This document shows, one piece after another, positions 1 through 7,157 of a DNA stretch of 14,530 nucleotides. The notes under the pieces are model-generated. The model was not told the DNA's origin and made no database searches. It worked only from the letters and a program-made list of their open reading frames with translations. The stretch is taken from NCBI GenBank assembly GCA_014239035.1, contig JAAZZY010000039.1, positions 1-14,530 of the forward strand. The letters run 5' to 3'. This DNA is from Chlamydiia bacterium (GTDB lineage: Bacteria; Chlamydiota; Chlamydiia; Chlamydiales; JAAZZY01). Position numbers and translations under genes: made by a program. Each line of letters begins with the position of its first letter. The stretch's first letter is position 1.

Positions 1-126
1 TCTAGGGTAAAAGTATAGTATTACGAACTTTCCAGATAAATCAGATAGATCTCCTTCAATGTCTGAAGTTGCTAAAAAATGGAAGTTTTCAATCTTTGTT
101 GCCATAGTTCCGCTCATGCTTGTCAT
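1..126 (-). CDS. bcp: Bcp-type peroxiredoxin (thioredoxin-dependent thiol peroxidase), N-terminal part only
   Basis: Only the first 42 codons lie in the window; the rest runs off the left edge. The reading frame starts at ATG 126 and reaches the edge in the segment GKFVILYFYPR. That segment is the beta strand just before the peroxidatic DxTPGC loop in the Bcp/PrxQ branch of the AhpC-TSA family. Members of this family reduce hydroperoxides in the cytoplasm using thioredoxin. The preceding DLSDLSGK matches the usual 'sL.dl.GK' lead-in. AAGGG lies seven bases before ATG 126, which favours this start over ATGs at 117 and 105. The gene is divergent from the secreted-protein gene at 318, so 127-317 should hold promoters for both. 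The catalytic Cys is outside the window, so the Bcp subtype is inferred from this short stretch. Confidence 0.8.
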   Translation of the reverse strand, partial: MTSMSGTMATKIENFHFLATSDIEGDLSDLSGKFVILYFYPR

Positions 127-317
127 TACTTATCCCTTGTAGTACGAACCTTTTAAAGATAATAAGGTTGCTTCTGAAGTTAACTAATATATCCAGTTGG
201 AGTCCTTTTAGTAAATTTGTTTATAAGAAAGTTTATGTTTTTTTCATAATCCACTTGAAAAGAGAGCATTAATCAACTATGAGGAGATCTGAGTTCAAGA
301 TCAGGAGAGACAGCTTA

Positions 318-884
318 ATGTTTAAGCGGGTAACAATAGCTTTTTTACTAACTTTTTGTTTTTTCTTCAGCAGCGGGTTCTTGAGTTGGAGATCAGACAG
401 ACTTCAGGCCAAAACAGAAAAAAGGCATTTTAAAGAGCAAAATAGAAGAAGGTGTCATCCAAAAGGACCCAAACGTTTTATGATTATGCAAAAGGCTACT
501 CAAGCACAGATTGTAAAAGATGCCGAGGACGATGAGAGTCTTTTTATTACCTTTGAGAATGTTGATCCTTATGTGACCTACTATAAGGTGGAGCCCAATA
601 GAAATTTTGGGATTTTGAGCATCAAGCAGTTCATGTGGTATTGCCACATGGGGCGCTCGATGTTCTCTAAAGACAATCCACGAGGTGCTATGGGATATTT
701 GAGCTTCGAGTTACCTAATAATGAGGGAGAGACCATGCATTTTAATGTCTTTCAGCTCAACAAGCCTAAATATGACAAAAAGAAAAATGTGCTGACCTAC
801 CAGATTAGTAACTTGCCAGGCTTTCCTATAGAGAAACTTGATATTGGAAATGTTATTTTAACTATTGATTTATCTCTAAACTAG
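318..884 (+). CDS. Small secreted protein of unknown function
   Basis: I chose ATG 318 (188 aa) over the in-frame ATG 279, because AGGAG stands about ten bases before 318 and the protein then begins with a classic signal peptide: MFKR followed by a hydrophobic run to about residue 20. The segment after it is basic (about residues 30-55). The mature part has a conserved-looking block with NVDPYVTYYKVEPNR, then ILSIKQFMWYCHMG, and later FELPNNEGETMHFNVFQL. This looks like a compact beta-rich domain exported across the inner membrane. I have no named family for it. The stop codon overlaps, tail to tail, the stop of a decayed PAS gene on the other strand (CTAG at 881-884). The product is probably a periplasmic or secreted protein; the function is unknown. 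Confidence 0.75.
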   Translation: MFKRVTIAFLLTFCFFFSSGFLSWRSDRLQAKTEKRHFKEQNRRRCHPKGPKRFMIMQKATQAQIVKDAEDDESLFITFENVDPYVTYYKVEPNRNFGILSIKQFMWYCHMGRSMFSKDNPRGAMGYLSFELPNNEGETMHFNVFQLNKPKYDKKKNVLTYQISNLPGFPIEKLDIGNVILTIDLSLN

Positions 885-1221
885 CGCTGCAGCTTAACAA
901 AATCAATAATCGTTCCACAGATAGTTCCATCATGATCAATGAGAAGAGCCATATTCGTCTTAATCTGGATCATTTCTCCATCTTTATCTGTGATCGTCTC
1001 AATCATTTCCATTTTAGCTTTGCACTTCAACGAGCCGATTGATCGTCATGCACATGTTTTTCTATCTGCTCATCTGCTCAATAGATCTGATAAATTCTTC
1101 TTTTGATTTTCCAATGAGATGAGGAAAAACTCTATTACATCCTAAAAATCGGGAATCAGAGTCCTTCCAACATATATATGCCAGGAAGCTGCTCAAAGAT
1201 TTTATCAAGAGATAGACGCAT
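881..1221 (-). pseudogene. Decayed PAS-domain gene
   Basis: This stretch has no intact ORF, but three minus-strand pieces join into one PAS domain. From ATG 1221 the first frame reads MRLSLDKIFEQLPGIYM. A one-base shift then gives WKDSDSRFLGCNRVFPHLIG and KSKEEFIRSIEQ, which ends in a TAG. After a second break, the last frame reads MEMIETITDKDGEMIQIKTN and MALLIDHDGTICGTIIDFVK before TAG at 881-883. The order 'LPG-.-WKDSDSRFLGCN' to 'ITDKDG.. - DHDGTI.GTI' is that of PAS sensor domains found in histidine kinases and PAS-HTH regulators. No output domain follows, so this is a remnant of a PAS-only protein or of the sensor part of a larger one. At least two frameshifts argue against sequencing error as the sole cause. 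Confidence 0.8.
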
Positions 1222-1285
1222 TACAAAAATCTCTTAAAATTTTTCATCCCTTTAGGAGGGGGTAAATATCCCTTTAGAGGTTATT

Positions 1286-2164
1286 CTAGCTTGCAGGATT
1301 TGATAGTTTAACGCTTAAGTCTTTAGCTTTTTGAGCAAGGTTGAGCCACATATTTTCAAAAGCCTCAGAGTCAACTCTTTTTGAGGGGAACTTTAAGCTG
1401 CCCCGATAGAGCAAGCCCCGAACAGTAACAGGGGTGTCCTTAAAAGTTTCACTAATAGCAATTAGATTCTTTTCTCTATCGTCAATGACAAGGATCGTTT
1501 TGGGACTGTAGTTAACACTTTTCAAGAACTCTTTAAGAACGGGTCCTTTTTGTATAACCAGGTTCTCGCCATTGCTAAAAAGGATACCATGATAAAACTG
1601 TGGGTATGTATTCATATTAGATTCTAGAGTTTTAAACTCTATTGTCTCGTGGTCTGGAAAAGATGAGGCAAAGTCGATGCCAAGTTCTTTTAGGCGATTT
1701 GCTCTTTTCTCTTTGAGGTTTACGCCATCTAAAAAGCTTGTTAAGGTGGCAGTTAGCGCAATACTCTTATATCCCTCTTTGTGAAGAGAGGTAATCAGAT
1801 CAGTTGCAATATCTTCAACTAGGGCGCCCTCTTCATTATCAAAAACCATCAAATTTGCAAATACATCTCTTTGAACGTTCGTTAGTTCTGAGAATGTTTT
1901 CATTACAAAGTTTAAATGCTTGGCAAAATTAGGAAATTGATAGGCCGGCTCAGTAGGGTGAGTAAGGACATAATCTACATCAAAGACTATCAAAGCATCT
2001 TTTGGGCCGTTGAGCTCTTCTTTGACCTCTCTTAGTGAATGTATAGTTTTAAATTGATGCTCCACTTTAGTCTCCTCGCTCTTGTTCGAGCCCCATGAAT
2101 CTCCATAGATCTTTATAGGTATTAATGAAAATAAAAAAAGGAGGAGGAGAGTCTTTGAAATCAT
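1286..2164 (-). CDS. Secreted HAD-like protein, DUF2608 type
   Basis: The protein has 292 residues and begins with a signal peptide (about residues 1-21, MISKTLLLLFLFSLIP). It carries the HAD-superfamily motifs in order: motif I FDVDYVL with D62 and D64; motif II around ALTAT (T138 or T140); motif III at K206; and motif IV VIDDREKN with D228 and D229. All acidic residues needed for Mg2+ and phosphoryl transfer appear to be present, so it could be an active periplasmic or secreted phosphatase. DUF2608 proteins of this length and layout are known from Legionella and chlamydia-like bacteria, where the substrate is unknown. Start ATG 2164 is followed at once by the signal peptide, but no strong Shine-Dalgarno sequence precedes it. 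The gene stands alone, divergent from the gene at 2312. The family call is from memory of the motif pattern. Confidence 0.8.
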   Translation of the reverse strand: MISKTLLLLFLFSLIPIKIYGDSWGSNKSEETKVEHQFKTIHSLREVKEELNGPKDALIVFDVDYVLTHPTEPAYQFPNFAKHLNFVMKTFSELTNVQRDVFANLMVFDNEEGALVEDIATDLITSLHKEGYKSIALTATLTSFLDGVNLKEKRANRLKELGIDFASSFPDHETIEFKTLESNMNTYPQFYHGILFSNGENLVIQKGPVLKEFLKSVNYSPKTILVIDDREKNLIAISETFKDTPVTVRGLLYRGSLKFPSKRVDSEAFENMWLNLAQKAKDLSVKLSNPAS

Positions 2165-2311
2165 GAGAATCCAGTAGGTTGGATTGAAACTCTAATAGAT
2201 TAAATGCTTAGAAGTAATTTTTTCTAGAGAAGTCTTGCGCAATACGAGGATAGAGAATTCTATTTGCATTAATATTTCAGATTGTTAAAATTTAGTTAAG
2301 ATTTTTTTAAG

Positions 2312-2881
2312 ATGGTGCAAGCCGTGATTAACTCAATCAAAGCAACTCAAATTGCAAGTTTTCTATCTCCTTTTGATCAAGGAAAATATTCAGGCAATAT
2401 CAGCATCAACATCCTACAGGACGCTAAGACATCAGTCTTCTTCATAAAAGTCGTTGGTGAGAGAATCTCACGTAAAACTATAGGCTTTATCTCGCTTGGT
2501 CACGGTTACCTACCCGGAGAGTCACAAAGCGGTCTAGCCTTAAACAAAGACTTTCAGAATATGGAGTATGAATCAGAGATTGCACTTCTTTTAGGGGCGC
2601 TTGTATACATCTATTACATCAATAAATTTGAACTTGGATCGATGAATTCCAAAGAAAGAGTTAAAACTTTTTCAGCATCAGTTAAAAATTCAGACTCTAA
2701 ATCAATTGAATGTATTCGAAAATTAGAACTTCATTTTATTAGACCTTTAAAGGTAACTGAAACCAATACACAATCATCCTGTAGATTGTATAGGATTGAT
2801 GGTCAATGTTTTGAAGGATATAGCGAGAAGTTTTTCAACTTAAATAAGATCACTTCGGAGCTTGTAAAAAGTGATAGTTAA
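2312..2881 (+). CDS. Hypothetical protein, 189 aa
   Basis: I do not recognise this protein. It has no signal peptide. It starts with a hydrophilic N-terminus, has one moderately hydrophobic stretch around residues 88-104 (EIALLLGALVYIYYINKF), and ends in a basic and acidic mixed tail. A lone 'FISLGHGYLPGESQSGL' turn-rich block lies near residues 59-75. A plausible promoter is TTGCAT (2264-2269), a 16-bp spacer and TAAAAT (2286-2291). The ATG has no clear Shine-Dalgarno sequence. A large nested stem-loop covers its stop codon. The reading frame is long for AT-rich DNA and has no competing frame, so it is probably a gene, perhaps an orphan or a fast-evolving effector. Confidence 0.6.
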   Translation: MVQAVINSIKATQIASFLSPFDQGKYSGNISINILQDAKTSVFFIKVVGERISRKTIGFISLGHGYLPGESQSGLALNKDFQNMEYESEIALLLGALVYIYYINKFELGSMNSKERVKTFSASVKNSDSKSIECIRKLELHFIRPLKVTETNTQSSCRLYRIDGQCFEGYSEKFFNLNKITSELVKSDS

Positions 2882-2895
2882 AATTTTAAGTTGAA
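2834..2895 (+). terminator. Nested stem-loop over the 3' end of the 189-aa gene
   Basis: TTCAACTTAAA (2834-2844) is perfectly complementary to TTTAAGTTGAA (2885-2895). Inside it, ATCACTT (2849-2855) pairs perfectly with AAGTGAT (2869-2875). Together they make an 18-bp two-part stem that includes the stop codon at 2879-2881. The following T-run (TTTGTT) is weak, so it may be a terminator or an mRNA 3'-end stabiliser. Confidence 0.45.
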
Positions 2896-2970
2896 TTTGT
2901 TGGAAGTAAATTTAAAATTGATTTAGGATATTTAACATATTTTTATTCACACAAACAAGGAAGGTGGAAT

Positions 2971-3861
2971 ATGGCTACTGTTGAAGGACAAGCAGGTAAA
3001 ACATCTGCAGGATGGTTCGGTTGGGGAGCTACTGAAACTCAAGCTGGCGAAAAAAAAACCGTAGCTCAGCTCAGAGATGGCGGTGGAACTTCGATTGAAG
3101 AGGTCGGATTTAGAGGACAAGGAGCTGTAAAATATAGTGATGGAGGTTGGTTCAGAAGCGTAATAAGCCCCGGAACACTTTTTCGTGCTCAAGTTCGGGA
3201 TGGAGGTGACTCTTCAGTGTTATTTGGTAAATTGGATAATGTTGGGGAGTATGGGGAGGTTTTAGACTTTTCCCAATCGGGAGACTCTAGAGCGGTCCTT
3301 AAAAAAGCAACTTATGTTGCAACAGGTACTCAGCCTAGAACAGTCTCAGTAGCACCTGGTTCTACAAGTATCGTTGAGAAATTTGGCGCACCTGAAGTTG
3401 CACCGACGACTGTTCGCTTCTTTTTAGGAGATTCTAAAGTTCCTGTTAAGATTTATGATGGAGCAGGGACTGAACCTCTGGATGCATATACTTTTAATCC
3501 AGTTAGCGCTGCAGATTCTGGAAGACCAGGCAGGATCCAGGCTTTGCAAGTTCGAAGTGATAAAGATCCTACGACAGGAGAAGTAAGTCTAAGGATTTTA
3601 ACCCAAGTAGACCCAACATGTCTTGATGTTATGGGTGAAAGCAAAGATGCTTGCTTAGGCGGTATGGGTTCGAGTGTGCGCTTTGCGGGACGAGCAGTTG
3701 TGGGAAGCTTGAACTTTGGAAGAACAGCTGTTGTGAACACCCTTTGGGGCATGCGCCATCCCATATTAGCAGGTCAAAATTTAACAGACGGGACTGTTAG
3801 ATTGTTAGGAGGAACTCCTTCAGATAGAATGGTTGTTTCAGATAAACCTCACACAGAGTAA
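2971..3861 (+). CDS. Gly-rich hypothetical protein, 296 aa
   Basis: I do not recognise this protein. It has no signal peptide or membrane segment. It is rich in Gly, Ser, Thr and Val and predicted to be mostly beta by eye. A short motif occurs twice 41 residues apart: AQLRDGGGTS (32-41) and AQVRDGGDSS (73-82), with KYSDGGWF (54-61) between them, which suggests repeated beta units in the N-terminal third. Two Cys (217 and 228) sit close together in DPTCLDVMGESKDACLGG. Translation signals are strong (AAGGAAGGTGG just before ATG 2971), and the gene is closed by a strong intrinsic terminator, so it is probably a well-expressed single-gene transcript. A possible promoter is TTGAAT (2891-2896), 16 bp, TAAAAT (2913-2918). 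The composition would fit a secreted or structural protein, but no function can be assigned. Confidence 0.7.
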   Translation: MATVEGQAGKTSAGWFGWGATETQAGEKKTVAQLRDGGGTSIEEVGFRGQGAVKYSDGGWFRSVISPGTLFRAQVRDGGDSSVLFGKLDNVGEYGEVLDFSQSGDSRAVLKKATYVATGTQPRTVSVAPGSTSIVEKFGAPEVAPTTVRFFLGDSKVPVKIYDGAGTEPLDAYTFNPVSAADSGRPGRIQALQVRSDKDPTTGEVSLRILTQVDPTCLDVMGESKDACLGGMGSSVRFAGRAVVGSLNFGRTAVVNTLWGMRHPILAGQNLTDGTVRLLGGTPSDRMVVSDKPHTE

Positions 3862-3882
3862 TTACATTATCATGTAATGTCC

Positions 3883-3920
3883 AAAACCTTCCCAAGCTAT
3901 TTAGTCTGGGAAGGTTTTTT
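3883..3920 (+). terminator. Rho-independent terminator
   Basis: A perfect 12-bp stem pairs AAAACCTTCCCA (3883-3894) with TGGGAAGGTTTT (3907-3918). It has a 12-base loop and a T-run that continues into TTGTTTTATT. It lies 21 bases after the stop of the 296-aa gene. A smaller 7-bp hairpin, ATTACAT/ATGTAAT (3861-3878), precedes it directly after the stop codon. Confidence 0.9.
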
Positions 3921-3970
3921 GTTTTATTATTAAGTTTCTTTTTGTAAAATCTTTTTAAAAAAGGAATGTT

Positions 3971-4429
3971 ATGGCAGCGCTATCTGAAACTATACAATCT
4001 GTGTCAGTAATTGTTCGACCTGGGCCCGATTTAGGACAGGTAGTGGGCGAAGATGAAGAACTTATGTTCACAATTGATAAGCTTCAGCTCTGCACTGACA
4101 ATCCAGCAGGCCCAAGAGCTGCAACAGCCGCTAAAATGAGTGTTAGCATTGCAGATCTTTTTTCGCCAACAGGGAGTCATAAAATTTCCCACACGACTTT
4201 AAGGAAACCTGATGGATATGAAGATTGTAGGTATTATCTTACTCAAAATGGATCCTCACACAGCTTAACATTTGCCCAAAAAGAAATAGGGGATGGCGCT
4301 ATAGGCCTAACAGTTTTGCGAAACTCAGATGGCGCTTTAACGGTTGATGCTTGTTTACTTACCTATCCAGAGAGAGAGGTGTTTTCTAGAGTTGCTCAAC
4401 CTAGTTCTTGGACTTGCACAGTTCAATAA
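3971..4429 (+). CDS. Cys-containing hypothetical protein, 152 aa
   Basis: I do not recognise this protein. It has 152 residues, no signal peptide and no membrane segment, and alternating polar and hydrophobic patterning typical of a small beta domain. Four Cys are spread along it (41, 86, 128 and 149), in contexts LQLCTDN, YEDCRYY, VDACLLT and SWTCTVQ. AAGGA sits seven bases before ATG 3971. The gene lies 51 bases after the terminator of the 296-aa gene, so it needs its own promoter, which I could not identify with confidence. Composition resembles its left neighbour (Gly, Ser and Thr rich), but there is no visible sequence similarity to it. Confidence 0.65.
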   Translation: MAALSETIQSVSVIVRPGPDLGQVVGEDEELMFTIDKLQLCTDNPAGPRAATAAKMSVSIADLFSPTGSHKISHTTLRKPDGYEDCRYYLTQNGSSHSLTFAQKEIGDGAIGLTVLRNSDGALTVDACLLTYPEREVFSRVAQPSSWTCTVQ

Positions 4430-4499
4430 AAACTTCTTTTCATAAATCGATCTCTTACCTACAAGGGCGAGTATTAGATTAAAGTAGCAGTTGCATCAG

Positions 4500-5771
4500 A
4501 TGAGAGAACAGGTTAGAGATCCCAGCGATAAGAAGTCTCGCTTTTTAGCCATACTTGCCTGGTGTATCTTTGATTGGGGCCAAGCAGCCTTTCCAACAGT
4601 TATTATAACCTTTGTATTTGGAACATATTTTGTTCGATCGGTGGCAACATCAAGCGTCCATGGAACAGCCTTGTGGGGCTGGACCATTGGACTTTCTAGC
4701 GTTCTTGTTGCCGCTTTCTCTCCACTCTTGGGATCTATTGCAGATCATACAGGGTACCGTAAACGCTGGCTGTTAACTTTTGTGGTTTGTAATGTGCTGG
4801 CAACTTCCATGTTATACTTTACACATCCAAGAGCTACATCTATTTTATGGGCTCTTGTCTTTTTAGGTTTAGCAAACATAGCCTATGAATTTATGCAGGT
4901 CTTCTACAATGCCATGCTTCCATCTATTGCCCCAAAAAACAAGATAGGACGTATCTCTGGCTGGGGATGGGCTTTTGGGTATTTTGGGGGCTTAGCATGT
5001 CTCTCAATCGCTCTATTTGCATTTATACAAGGTGGATGGATCTCAACTGTCGGACAAATAAATGTTAGATCTAGCACTCTTTTAGTAGCTGCTTGGGTAT
5101 TGGCTTTTTCAATGCCTCTATTTCTTTTTACAAATGATTTAATTAAGGAAAAACTTCATCCCTCTACAGCCATTAAACTTGGCTTTAATGAGCTTACTAA
5201 AACTCTTAGAGAGCTAAAGAGTTACAAAAATATATTCACTTTTTTAATAGCTCGTCTCATTTACATAGATGGACTCAACACCCTTTTTATTTTTGCAGGG
5301 ATCTATGCTGCCGGAACCTTTAAGATGAGCTATTTTGAGATCTTAATGTTTGCTATGTTAATCAATGTTTTTGCCGGAATTGGAGCTGCCTATTTTGCGT
5401 GGATTGATGACAAATTAGGCCCCAAAATAATAATCGCAATATCTCTTGTTGCGATGATTATTTCAGGGACAGGGCTCCTCTTAATTGAGAGTAAGTCCCT
5501 ATTTTGGGTTCTATCCGCAATTTTAGGACTATTTGTTGGCCCCACACAATCTGCTAGCAGAAGCTATATGGCAAGGATAGTGCCCAAGCACCTTACTAAC
5601 CAAATGTTTGGGATCTATCAATTCTCTGGCCGAGTGACCTCATTCATTGGTCCTGTCTTAGTAGCTCTGCTAACTCAGACATTCAACTCTCAAAGAGTAG
5701 GAATGTCTGTAATCTTCGTGCTGATGTTTATTGGGTTTCTAGTCTTATTGCGTGTGCCCAGCGCTAAATAG
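4500..5771 (+). CDS. MFS transporter, UMF1 (Atg22-like) family
   Basis: This is a 423-aa inner-membrane transporter with about twelve hydrophobic segments, the usual length for the family. The first segment carries the UMF1 hallmark CIFDWGQAAFPTVI (about residues 22-35). The MFS loop 2-3 motif appears as GSIADHTGYRKRW (about 78-90). The second family block, FYNAMLPSIA followed by RISGWGWAFGYFGG, lies near 135-164 and is highly characteristic. A late loop with GPTQSASRSYMARIVP (roughly residues 346-361) is also typical. UMF1 is related to yeast Atg22, which exports amino acids from the vacuole; the bacterial substrate is not known. A TTG codon at 4491 could extend the frame by three residues, but ATG 4500 is preferred. 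The Shine-Dalgarno sequence is weak. The gene appears monocistronic. Confidence 0.9.
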   Translation: MREQVRDPSDKKSRFLAILAWCIFDWGQAAFPTVIITFVFGTYFVRSVATSSVHGTALWGWTIGLSSVLVAAFSPLLGSIADHTGYRKRWLLTFVVCNVLATSMLYFTHPRATSILWALVFLGLANIAYEFMQVFYNAMLPSIAPKNKIGRISGWGWAFGYFGGLACLSIALFAFIQGGWISTVGQINVRSSTLLVAAWVLAFSMPLFLFTNDLIKEKLHPSTAIKLGFNELTKTLRELKSYKNIFTFLIARLIYIDGLNTLFIFAGIYAAGTFKMSYFEILMFAMLINVFAGIGAAYFAWIDDKLGPKIIIAISLVAMIISGTGLLLIESKSLFWVLSAILGLFVGPTQSASRSYMARIVPKHLTNQMFGIYQFSGRVTSFIGPVLVALLTQTFNSQRVGMSVIFVLMFIGFLVLLRVPSAK

Positions 5772-5840
5772 AGCCGCATATTATCTAATTGTGAAATTGG
5801 CCAAATGTCTTAGTCTTTGCCACTAATGTTAACTCAAAAC

Positions 5841-5869
5841 TTGACAAAGAATGTGCATCATGTTATAAT
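5841..5869 (+). promoter_or_regulatory. Perfect-consensus sigma-70 promoter
   Basis: TTGACA (5841-5846) and TATAAT (5864-5869) are both exact consensus, with the optimal 17-bp spacer. Transcription should begin near 5876. That leaves a leader of about 16 bases carrying AAGGAG (5879-5884), seven bases before ATG 5892. Confidence 0.9.
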
Positions 5870-5891
5870 TGAGCTACTAAGGAGCTTAGAT

Positions 5892-7157
5892 ATGAGTACA
5901 ACAGTAAGAAATGCACCAGCATATAGTGTATCTAAAATCACTTCCCCTAAAATCCTTAAATCGTATTTCAAGAGAAATAGCCTATCTTTTCGTGTAACAC
6001 TCTTAAATGGATCACAAAGAACTGTAAGTGTGAAGCTTGCGAGATTATCTGACCGCCTATTCAGGAAGACCAAAGTCCTCACTTTAGGAGGGCATTCTAG
6101 AAGATTTACTGAGAGGAGTTTGACAAGACAATTGCCAAGTGAGACTGGAGTAAATCTAGCCCAAAAAGTGCTTTTTTTAGAAACCTATGTATCTCCAGCA
6201 ATGGGCTGCCCCGTGACTTTAGTCAAGAGAGAAGAGAAGTTGGAGCCCACCCTCGTACAGAAGCTCCCCCAGAGCTTGCCTGATGCAGATTCTGACTCTA
6301 TATGTTCACTTGAATCGACCTGCTCATATACAAGTGTTACTACTTTAGAAGACTACATGGAAGAGGGTACAGGAGCAGAAGTAGAGAGAAGCACATCAGA
6401 CCCTAAAAAAGTCGTTGAGGACTCAATCTCGAAAACTGCTGCTAAAAGAGGCCCGGCAAGGTCATTGAATACACGTCGATTACACTCTAAGTTAAGGGTT
6501 ATGTTTGCTTGCAATTTGAAGCGATATGATAATGGTAGACCCTTTAAAAAAATTAAATGGGACCAGCTCCCACCTGCAGATACAGTTGAAGATATCGCTG
6601 CTTTAAAAGTTCTAGCAAAAGAATATAATAAGCTCGCAGCGGGATATGAAGCTAAACGATTAGCTAAAAAGGTGACATCTGGTGCGAAAGACGCAATAGA
6701 TGGTCTTCAGGAGACTAAAAAAGAAATAGAAGAAGCAAAAAAAAGTGCTAGACGAGAAGTTATAATAATACTGGGAACAGAAGCTGGAAAAGTTGCATGG
6801 AAGCATAGAGACACACTTTATAGAGCCTATAAAAAAGCTCCCCGTTTTCAAAAAACAAAACAAAAAGCATCTCGTGGAGTTTCAGTACTAGGTGAAACGA
6901 TTTCAGAAGGTATAGCTCCAGCCTCAGCTGTCTTAACTTGTGGAGCTACACTTGTAGCTGCAAACCAAGATATATTTTTTAAAGGTGCTAAAAAATATTT
7001 AGCTGCTAAAAAAACGATTAAATCTACTCAAACTGAAATTAAAGAATATAACGAAGTTTCAGATGAAATTACTAAAGAAAAGAGACTAGCAGATATTGCA
7101 GCAAAGAGAGCTGACATTGAAAAGACTCAAGAGGCAATACTTGAACTCCTTACTTAA
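5892..7157 (+). CDS. Basic coiled-coil protein, candidate effector or inclusion-membrane protein
   Basis: I do not recognise this 421-aa protein. ATG 5892 is the start, because AAGGAG lies seven bases upstream and the promoter lies between it and the longer in-frame ATG at 5817. The N-terminal part (1-125) is basic and beta-like. Residues 130-170 form an acidic, Ser/Thr-rich linker (SDSICSLESTCSYTSV). The C-terminal half is helical: charged heptad-like stretches at about 235-320 and 365-421 surround a Gly/Ala-rich hydrophobic segment at 334-357 (ETISEGIAPASAVLTCGATL). A hydrophobic segment flanked by coiled coils is reminiscent of chlamydial inclusion-membrane or type III effector proteins, but this is inference. 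The exceptionally strong promoter suggests high expression. The 3' end overlaps the convergent lhgO gene by eight bases. Confidence 0.75.
   Translation: MSTTVRNAPAYSVSKITSPKILKSYFKRNSLSFRVTLLNGSQRTVSVKLARLSDRLFRKTKVLTLGGHSRRFTERSLTRQLPSETGVNLAQKVLFLETYVSPAMGCPVTLVKREEKLEPTLVQKLPQSLPDADSDSICSLESTCSYTSVTTLEDYMEEGTGAEVERSTSDPKKVVEDSISKTAAKRGPARSLNTRRLHSKLRVMFACNLKRYDNGRPFKKIKWDQLPPADTVEDIAALKVLAKEYNKLAAGYEAKRLAKKVTSGAKDAIDGLQETKKEIEEAKKSARREVIIILGTEAGKVAWKHRDTLYRAYKKAPRFQKTKQKASRGVSVLGETISEGIAPASAVLTCGATLVAANQDIFFKGAKKYLAAKKTIKSTQTEIKEYNEVSDEITKEKRLADIAAKRADIEKTQEAILELLT

Noticed and set aside
279..317. Upstream in-frame ATG for the secreted protein
   Set aside because: It would place 13 charged residues before the signal peptide, and ATG 318 has the better AGGAG spacing.
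1246..1277. 10-base direct repeat ATCCCTTTAG, twice 22 bases apart
   Set aside because: It is short, non-coding and not linked to any element boundary; two copies alone are probably chance.
3453..3764. Minus-strand 103-codon ORF inside the Gly-rich gene
   Set aside because: It is fully contained in a gene with strong translation signals and a terminator on the other strand; this is a compositional shadow.
5817..5891. Longer N-terminus for the coiled-coil protein from ATG 5817
   Set aside because: ATG 5817 lies upstream of the perfect promoter and lacks a Shine-Dalgarno sequence, while 5892 has AAGGAG at ideal spacing.
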